The position numbers and the translations under genes are program-made. A stretch of DNA of 36,761 nt from Litoribacterium kuwaitense (GTDB taxonomy: Bacteria > Bacillota > Bacilli > Bacillales > DSM-28697), in contig NZ_JAALFC010000032.1 in assembly GCF_011058155.1 (NCBI RefSeq), positions 1-36,761 of the forward strand. Reading direction: 5' to 3'. Numbering within the stretch: the stretch's first letter is position 1; the number at the start of each line of letters is the position of its first letter. This document shows, in pieces, positions 31,335 through 36,761 of this stretch. The notes under the pieces are model-generated. The model did no database searches and was not told the DNA's origin. It saw nothing but the letters and a program-made list of their open reading frames with translations.

Positions 31335-32894
31335 ATGAATAGCGTGAAAACGGATGTCTTAATTGCCGGAGGAAGTACAGGCGGGTGTGCCGCTGCCCTC
31401 GCTGCAGCCAAGCAAGGCTTACAAGTGATTCTCACAGAAGAAACCGATTGGATCGGCGGGCAATTCACTTCCCAAGCAGTGCCACCGGACGAACACAAGT
31501 GGATCGAACAATTTGGCTGCACAGCGAGCTACAGGGAATTTCGGGAGCGGGTGCGGAACTATTACAAAACACAGTTTCCACTCACACCTGAAGCTGAGGA
31601 CGACCGTCATTTAAACCCAGGAAGTGCGATTGTCACAGGGCTTGCCTTTGAGCCGAAAGTGGCCTTGCGCGTTCTGCAGGACATGCTCGCTCCGTATGAA
31701 TATTCGGGACGCCTCACGATACATACGATGCATCAGTCCATCAGCGCAAAAACAGACAGCCATCAAGTGAAATCTGTCACCTTCGAACACGTAAAGACAA
31801 AGGAAACATTGGTTGTTGAGGCAAATATCGTGCTTGATGCGACCGAAATGGGCGACTTGCTGCCAATGACGGATACCGCGTATGTGACCGGCGCGGAATC
31901 AAAAGCAGACACAGGCGAGCCACATGCGCTTGAAGGGGAGGCTGACCCACTCGATATGCAAGCATTTACGCAAGTGATTGCCATGGACATCGCTCCAGGA
32001 GAAGACAACGTTATTGAAAAGCCCGCTGAATACGACTTTTGGAAAAAATACCGCGCCGATTTTTGGCCAGGCTCTCTCTTGAGCTGGAAAGCCGTTCATC
32101 CACCGACGTTAAACCCGATGACATACGGGCTGTATGAAGGAGAAGGCAAGTTTCCACTCTGGGCGTATCGACGCATTATCGATCCAAAGCATTTTCACGG
32201 TCAGCTTTATCAAGGGGACATCTCCTTAATGAACTGGCCGCAAAGCGACTACTGGCTTGGCCCAGTCGTCGAAGTGACCGACGAAGAGAAAGCGCATCAT
32301 CTCTATATGGCGAAACAATTGTCGCTGTCGTTGTTGTATTGGATGCAAACCGAAGCACCAAATGATTCAGGCGGCATCGGGTATCCGGAGCTTCGGCTAC
32401 GCAAAGATGTCGTTGGCACGTCGGACGGCGTCGCCAAATATCCGTACATTAGAGAAGCTCGCCGCATCAAAGCCCGTCATACGATTCTCGAGCAGCACGT
32501 CAGCGGTCCGTCTCGTCCAGCGCCAGTGCCGGATTCAGTCGGCGTCGGTGCGTATCATATCGACCTCCATCCCTCAACAGGACAGCGGACGTATATTGAC
32601 TTTAAATCGTGGCCGTTTCAAATACCGCTCGGCAGTATGATCCCAATCGAGACCGAAAACCTGCTACCCGCGTGTAAAAACATCGGCACGACCCATATTA
32701 CAAACGGCTGTTATCGTCTCCATCCGGTCGAATGGAACATTGGTGAATCCGCTGGTCTGCTCGCCGCTTTTTCGCTCCGAGAGAAAAAACGCCCGAAAGA
32801 CGTCTATGAAGACGAAAAAGCGCTCAGCTCGTTTCAAGCGTTTCTCCGCTCAGAAGGTGTGGAGCTCGACTGGCCGGAAATTGAAAAAATTTAA
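31335..32894 (+). CDS. FAD-dependent oxidoreductase (FAD_oxidored family)
   Basis: 519 aa. The ATG has GAGAGGAG upstream. An N-terminal FAD-binding Rossmann motif VLIAGGSTGGCAAALAAA (about 8-25), then E-E-T-D-W-I-G-G-Q (about 35-43), the ribose-contact region. The middle carries DATEMGDLLPM (about 168-178) and a C-terminal FAD contact CKNIGTTHITNGCYRLHPVEW (about 447-467; both Cys and H conserved in this group). It resembles FAD-binding dehydrogenases often annotated as xanthan-lyase-like; substrate unknown. No signal peptide, so cytoplasmic. It stands alone between a terminator and the rlmCD promoter. Confidence 0.88.
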   Translation: MNSVKTDVLIAGGSTGGCAAALAAAKQGLQVILTEETDWIGGQFTSQAVPPDEHKWIEQFGCTASYREFRERVRNYYKTQFPLTPEAEDDRHLNPGSAIVTGLAFEPKVALRVLQDMLAPYEYSGRLTIHTMHQSISAKTDSHQVKSVTFEHVKTKETLVVEANIVLDATEMGDLLPMTDTAYVTGAESKADTGEPHALEGEADPLDMQAFTQVIAMDIAPGEDNVIEKPAEYDFWKKYRADFWPGSLLSWKAVHPPTLNPMTYGLYEGEGKFPLWAYRRIIDPKHFHGQLYQGDISLMNWPQSDYWLGPVVEVTDEEKAHHLYMAKQLSLSLLYWMQTEAPNDSGGIGYPELRLRKDVVGTSDGVAKYPYIREARRIKARHTILEQHVSGPSRPAPVPDSVGVGAYHIDLHPSTGQRTYIDFKSWPFQIPLGSMIPIETENLLPACKNIGTTHITNGCYRLHPVEWNIGESAGLLAAFSLREKKRPKDVYEDEKALSSFQAFLRSEGVELDWPEIEKI

Positions 32895-32978
32895 GAGCAA
32901 AAGGAGAAATATTTCCGGGGAAATGTGACACGACATCCGAAGGGAACACGCTGTCGGTGCATGGACAACGTCAATTTG

Positions 32979-32987
32979 TGGTACAAT
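32979..32987 (+). promoter_or_regulatory. Extended -10 promoter of rlmCD
   Basis: TGGTACAAT 32 bp before the ATG. The best -35-like sequence TGGACA (32962-32967) is only 14 bp away. Confidence 0.5.
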
Positions 32988-33018
32988 GTGAGCAGTTTTG
33001 TGGAAAGGACGTTGCCCG

Positions 33019-34398
33019 ATGGCACAATCGAAACAAATTCCTGTAGAAAAAAATAAATATTACCGTACAACTGTAGAAGACTTGACCCATGAAGGTGCGG
33101 GTGTGGCAAAGGTCGACGGTTTTCCCGTGTTCGTCCCGAAAGCCTTGCCGGCCGAGGACATTACCTTGAAAATCGTCAAGGTGAAGAAAAACTTTGCCTT
33201 TGGTCGTTTAGTTGAAACCCATCAGGCGAGCAGCGACCGTGTCGAAGCCCCGTGTCCCGTCTTTGGCGAATGCGGCGGGTGTCAGCTTCAGCATTTGTCG
33301 TATGAAGGACAGCTCGCCTATAAACAACGCCAAGTGACCGAGACGTTAAAACGACTTGGAGGACTGGAAGATGTCGTTGTACACCCGACGATCGGCATGG
33401 AAGACCCTTGGTCGTATCGAAACAAAGTGCAAACGCCTGTCGGCGAACGAAACAGCAGCCTCATCGCCGGCTTTTACAAGCAACGAAGCCACGAGCTCGT
33501 CGACTTAGACGTCTGCATGATCCAAAACGAAGCCAATGACGACGTCGTGCAAGGTGTGCGCGCCATCGCCGAGACTTACGGCATTCGTGCGTATGACGAA
33601 AAGACCCATAAAGGCACACTGCGTCACATCCTCGTCCGCAATGCAAAGACAACCGGCGAGCAGATGGTCACGCTCGTCACAAAAAATGCCACACTGCCGA
33701 ACAAAGCCAACATCATTCGCGACATTCGCGAACAATACCCAAGTGTCGTGTCGATTGTTCAGAACGTGAATCCAAAACGAACAAACGTCATCCTTGGTGC
33801 AGAAACAAACGTCCTCTGGGGCAAAGAAACGATTCGCGACGAAATCGACGGCGTCTCCTTCGACATTTCATCCTTGTCCTTTTACCAAGTGAACCCTGTC
33901 CAGACAGAAAAGCTATACGAAAAGGCATTGAAGTACGCCAGCCTCACCGGAGAAGAAACCGTCATCGACGCCTATTGCGGCATCGGGACAATCTCTCTAT
34001 TTCTCGCCCGAAAAGCCAAGCACGTATACGGCGTCGAAATCGTTCCCGAAGCCATCGAAGACGCCAAGAAAAACGCCGTACTGAACGATATCGACAACGC
34101 CACCTTTGCAGCCGGTAAAGCAGAAGACGTCATGCCAACCTGGCAAAAACAAGGCATCCACGCCGACGTCATCGTCGTCGACCCACCACGCAAAGGCTGC
34201 GACGACGCCTTACTACAAACGATGCTCACCATGAAACCAAACCGCATCGTCTACGTCTCCTGCAACCCCGCCACCCTCGCCCGCGATCTCGCCACCCTCA
34301 CCAACAGCGGCGCGTACGAAGTGAAAGAGGTTCAGCCTGTGGACATGTTTCCGCAGACGACGCATGTGGAGTGCTGTGCGTTGTTAGTATTAAAATAA
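33019..34398 (+). CDS. rlmCD: RlmCD, 23S rRNA (uracil-5-)-methyltransferase
   Basis: 459 aa, the length of B. subtilis YefA (RlmCD), which methylates U747 and U1939. ATG 33019 follows GGAAAGGA. An N-terminal TRAM domain (about 10-70), the iron-sulfur cysteines of [15 protein letters not shown] (about 78-92) and VCMIQN, the SAM loop [16 protein letters not shown] (about 315-330), VVDPPRKGC (about 386-394) and the catalytic Cys of [12 protein letters not shown] (about 412-423). Codons are strongly C-ended up to about 34311, but the last 29 codons turn to G/T-ended ones, as if exchanged. Confidence 0.96.
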   Translation: MAQSKQIPVEKNKYYRTTVEDLTHEGAGVAKVDGFPVFVPKALPAEDITLKIVKVKKNFAFGRLVETHQASSDRVEAPCPVFGECGGCQLQHLSYEGQLAYKQRQVTETLKRLGGLEDVVVHPTIGMEDPWSYRNKVQTPVGERNSSLIAGFYKQRSHELVDLDVCMIQNEANDDVVQGVRAIAETYGIRAYDEKTHKGTLRHILVRNAKTTGEQMVTLVTKNATLPNKANIIRDIREQYPSVVSIVQNVNPKRTNVILGAETNVLWGKETIRDEIDGVSFDISSLSFYQVNPVQTEKLYEKALKYASLTGEETVIDAYCGIGTISLFLARKAKHVYGVEIVPEAIEDAKKNAVLNDIDNATFAAGKAEDVMPTWQKQGIHADVIVVDPPRKGCDDALLQTMLTMKPNRIVYVSCNPATLARDLATLTNSGAYEVKEVQPVDMFPQTTHVECCALLVLK

Positions 34399-34763
34399 CT
34401 AAATAGAAGTTGTAGCGGGTGGTTCAGCTAGATCTTTAAAACGAGAATGAATGTTAGCTGTACCATCTGCGTTAATTTCTATCCAATCAATTAATGCATG
34501 AAGTAATTCAGGAGTAAGTTTTCGTGAGCTAGAAAATTCATTCAAATTTCTTTTAAACTTCTGTCAGTCCTTCTTGATATCGTGACGTTCAAGTTCTTTA
34601 AAGAGTTTGCTATGATCTGTCTCAATTTTTGAGGTGATTTCATTGGTTGTAATAATAGCTAGTTGATCATCTTCATTAGAAACAACCCCATTTGAAAGAG
34701 CCATTACTAGATTTGTTTTATCCCTTTTCTTTGCTTCTAGTTTATATTGATTACTTTCAATGA
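34399..34763 (-). pseudogene. Remnant of a serine recombinase (C-terminal part), truncated and stopped
   Basis: Reading from the IS boundary leftward, an open frame (VIESNQYKLEAKKRDK near the start) continues to a TGA at 34564-34566. After that stop it runs on to a TAG at 34399. The last part has ...KLTPELLHALIDWIEINAD-G-T-A-N-I-H-S-R-F, the C-terminal pattern of serine-type site-specific recombinases (E/D-x-x-I-E-x-x-x-D-G-x-x-x-I-x-Y/H-x-F). The N-terminal catalytic domain is missing, cut off by the IS. Its end lies 1 bp from the rlmCD stop. Recombinase assignment is by pattern and by the known yefB/yefC neighbours of B. subtilis. Confidence 0.65.
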
Positions 34764-34777
34764 CACTAGCGTCGCAT
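34764..34777 (+). repeat. IS terminal inverted repeat, left
   Basis: CACTAGCGTCGCAT; exact reverse complement at the other end. Confidence 0.95.
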
Positions 34778-34909
34778 AAATATGTTCAAAATATTCCGTC
34801 TTTTTTCGTGTCTTCAAGTAAAAAAAACAAAGACAGCTAAGCAGAGACAGGAAACATCCATTTTTTTACTATACCTTTTGACGACTGCAACAGGATCTGT
34901 TCGCCTGCG

Positions 34910-36034
34910 TTACGGCACGCTTTTTCCTTCGATTTTTCGAAGCCAGATATGTGCAGACTTCCATAAAGAAGCCTTCAAATAACGGCTAATCTGTAAGTAA
35001 GTTCGCTTACTCTGGGTTCGCAGTTGGGCAAGGACATTCGGGCAATAGACAATTATGGCGATATATACTTGATTGTGCACTCCTTGCTGATTTTGTGCGT
35101 AGAACTTCTTAATGTTCAAATGTTGTTTCATCCATTTGAAGAATAGCTCAATTGCCCAACGAGACTTATATAGTTCTGCGATTTCACCCGCAGACAAATC
35201 AAATCGATTCGTTACCAGGTTCAGTTGGTTTCCTTTGGAATCCAGTACTTTTAAGAAACGAAATGTGTTTTCCGACCGGTTTTGCGTGGTGCCAATGACG
35301 ACCATTTCATCGGACAACACGTCAGAGTTGTCCGGCAGTTTGAAGTGTTCGAGTGACCGAACGACCGCGTTTTTTCGAAGACGAGAGACGAAGAAATAGC
35401 CCTCATCCGTCATGCGGTCGAACCGTTCGTAATCCAAGTATCCGCGGTCGAACACATACATGCATTCCTTATCGTCAATCAACACTTCTAACTGGCCGCG
35501 ATCATGTTCTTTGGCATTCGTCAAGACCGCCTGATCGGGATAGGAACAACCATTTTCCATGAACACGAGCCGCAGATGAAGCTTGATACCGGATTTAGTC
35601 TGACGAAACTTCGCCCATCGGTGGTTATTCAAGTTCAAAGGCAAAGTGCTAGAATCAATGATTTTTAATGGCGTTGTCCACTTGCGTCGCGTTTGAAAAT
35701 CCGTCGCGTCATGAATCTGCACGACCAGATCGAGAAAAATCGCCTGAAAGAATTCCGTTGGTACCTGGCGCAATCGTCTGCCGAGCTGTGAGAAGCTGAT
35801 TGAATCTAAACGCGTGGCTTCCTGCAGTTCTTTTGAAAAGACACTGTCGCTGATGGCACGTAAACTTTCCGTTTCGTGAAGTTGTGCGTACAAGAGTAAG
35901 TTCATGAACGAAGCCATGTGCAGCTTTTTTGTATAGTGGTTGAGACAATGTAGTTGAACCTGTTCCACAAATAATTCATTGAAAATGGGTTCAGCCCATT
36001 GCTCAAATGCCGTTTTTCGGGTAATCTTATCCAT
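34910..36034 (-). CDS. IS4-family transposase
   Basis: 374 aa DDE transposase, complete. AAAGGA lies seven bases before the ATG. DDE residues: D in KIIDSSTLPL (about 148), D in VFDRGYLDYERF (about 196), and E in the family signature Y-x2-R-x3-E-x6-K, read here as YKSRWAIELFFKWMK (about 291-305), an exact match to the IS4 YREK motif. N-terminal DNA-binding region and C-terminal basic helices. No frameshift or stop, so the element may be active. Confidence 0.95.
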   Translation of the reverse strand: MDKITRKTAFEQWAEPIFNELFVEQVQLHCLNHYTKKLHMASFMNLLLYAQLHETESLRAISDSVFSKELQEATRLDSISFSQLGRRLRQVPTEFFQAIFLDLVVQIHDATDFQTRRKWTTPLKIIDSSTLPLNLNNHRWAKFRQTKSGIKLHLRLVFMENGCSYPDQAVLTNAKEHDRGQLEVLIDDKECMYVFDRGYLDYERFDRMTDEGYFFVSRLRKNAVVRSLEHFKLPDNSDVLSDEMVVIGTTQNRSENTFRFLKVLDSKGNQLNLVTNRFDLSAGEIAELYKSRWAIELFFKWMKQHLNIKKFYAQNQQGVHNQVYIAIIVYCPNVLAQLRTQSKRTYLQISRYLKASLWKSAHIWLRKIEGKSVP

Positions 36035-36155
36035 GAGATTGTCCTTTATTTTGGATTTGGCTGGATTACTGCCTCCAACCCATGATAAAGGATTTTTTTA
36101 TGGAAGAGATAACCTAAAGATTATTCGGAATTTATCATCAATAGATCTATTTTTA

Positions 36156-36169
36156 ATGCGACGCTAGTG
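36156..36169 (-). repeat. IS terminal inverted repeat, right
   Basis: ATGCGACGCTAGTG on the plus strand, the reverse complement of the left repeat. Confidence 0.95.
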
Positions 36170-36170
36170 G

Positions 36171-36647
36171 CGTACAATACATGATAGTGATATTGAATTA
36201 ATTAAAGGATGGCTACAACAAGATTATGTGTCTATTTGGTTTGGAGATGTTGAGGATTGGTTGCTTGAAATTCGGGGAAGAAAAGATAAGTATAGTTTTA
36301 TTCATCATTTTCTTTTAGAAGATAGTCAAGGGAAAAAACCGATTGGTTTTGCACAATACTATGACTATAGTAAAGTCTTAGAAGAATTTGGTGAGACACC
36401 TCAACCAGTAGATACATATGGTATCGATTTTATGATTGGTTACAAAGAGCTGATAGGACAAGGCGTAGGAAAACAGTTGGTACGACTTATTTCTGAAAAA
36501 ATTCTTGAAGATCATCCAAATGCAGTTCGTATAGTTGCTGATCCTTCTGTTGACGGGAATAAGATAAATGTAGCTTCTATTAAAGTCTTAGAGGCGAATG
36601 GTTTTAACTTTGATAGTGTTTCAGGATTTTATATTCTCAACCTTTGA
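36171..36647 (+). pseudogene. GNAT N-acetyltransferase, 5' end removed by the IS
   Basis: After the IS edge the frame reads RTIHDSDIELIKGWLQQDYV before joining the remainder, closely like the N-terminal helix of aminoglycoside 6'-type GNAT enzymes, but the start codon and first strand (about 8-10 residues) are missing. The nearest in-frame start, GTG 36228, has no ribosome site and yields 139 aa that lack helix 1. The acetyl-CoA loop GQGVGKQLV and a final strand SGFYILNL are intact. Low GC compared with the core genes points to an acquired gene. Substrate unknown; aminoglycosides are one possibility, from resemblance only. Confidence 0.6.
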
Positions 36648-36761
36648 TAATCTAACTAAAACGTTGTTTATGGCACAATAAAAACGTAATGAACGGCAGT
36701 TAATTTATGCAATAAAAAAAGCCGCTTGCCAACACCTAAAAAAATACATACACTCCTTTTG
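36648..36761. other. Right-edge non-coding sequence
   Basis: AT-rich. A minus-strand 14-codon ORF (ATG 36749, stop 36705) follows an AAAGGAGTG site at only 3 bp spacing and contains the string AGGTGTTGGCAAGCGGC before a T7 run. No larger gene or clear hairpin terminator is seen. Confidence 0.3.

Larger units (their letters stand above)
34764..36169 (-). mobile_element. IS4-family insertion sequence, 1406 bp
   Basis: Bounded by perfect 14-bp inverted repeats CACTAGCGTCGCAT (34764-34777) and ATGCGACGCTAGTG (36156-36169), with one transposase gene in between. Flanks ...CAATGA and GCGTACAATAC show no direct repeat, so the usual 8-12 bp target duplication is absent. Confidence 0.93.

Noticed and set aside
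34782-34982. 66-aa plus-strand ORF at the left end of the IS
   Set aside because: Antisense to the transposase end, no ribosome site, no IS4 element normally carries it.

Overview
The window is a chromosomal segment of a low-to-moderate GC, endospore-forming member of the Bacillaceae. The gene order is that of the Bacillus subtilis pur-to-rlmCD region (yebE, yebG, purEKBCSQLFMNHD, yerA, yerB, yerC, pcrB, pcrA, ligA, camS, gatCAB, dgkB, rlmCD). It lacks several genes found there in B. subtilis (as recalled: yerD, opuE, the yerO/yerP pair). Strong AAGGAGG-type ribosome binding sites and frequent TTG/GTG starts fit a Bacillus-type organism. An alkaliphilic relative such as Alkalihalobacillus or Shouchella is possible, but the sequence does not settle the genus.

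Layout. Positions 1-1766 hold a left-edge hairpin, a divergent Hsp20-like gene, and the yebE-yebG pair. Positions 1765-2083 form the control region of the purine operon: two facing PurR boxes, a sigma-A promoter with a 17-bp spacer, a guanine-class purine riboswitch, and an overlapping antiterminator/terminator. Twelve pur genes (2084-14776) follow, mostly overlapping or nearly touching. They encode the route from phosphoribosyl pyrophosphate to IMP, closed by a 12-bp-stem terminator. A 34-aa membrane protein gene lies antisense to the 3' end of purD.

Positions 15197-18900 carry a small DUF2892-type membrane protein, a full-length adenine deaminase gene (yerA) split by a frameshift in a T7 run, the lipoprotein yerB, and the TrpR-like regulator yerC. 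Positions 19081-25285 carry the pcrB-pcrA-ligA-camS cluster (archaeal-type lipid synthesis, helicase, ligase, lipoprotein). gatCAB (tRNA-dependent amidotransferase) and dgkB (diacylglycerol kinase) follow.

The accessory part starts near 30055. It has an AT-rich patch with two palindromes and two overlapping tiny membrane-protein ORFs, then a Gly/Pro-rich protein behind a consensus sigma-K promoter, so probably a spore-surface protein, then an FAD oxidoreductase and rlmCD. The 3' end of rlmCD looks like an integration hotspot: its last ~29 codons differ in codon use, and a decayed serine-recombinase tail starts 1 bp after its stop codon. A complete 1406-bp IS4-family element with 14-bp perfect terminal repeats truncates that recombinase on one side and a GNAT acetyltransferase on the other. 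The element has no target duplication.

Most of the window is conserved core metabolism. The least explained items are the T7 frameshift in yerA, the palindrome-plus-small-ORF locus at 30119-30556, the sigma-K-driven Gly/Pro protein, and the rlmCD junction.
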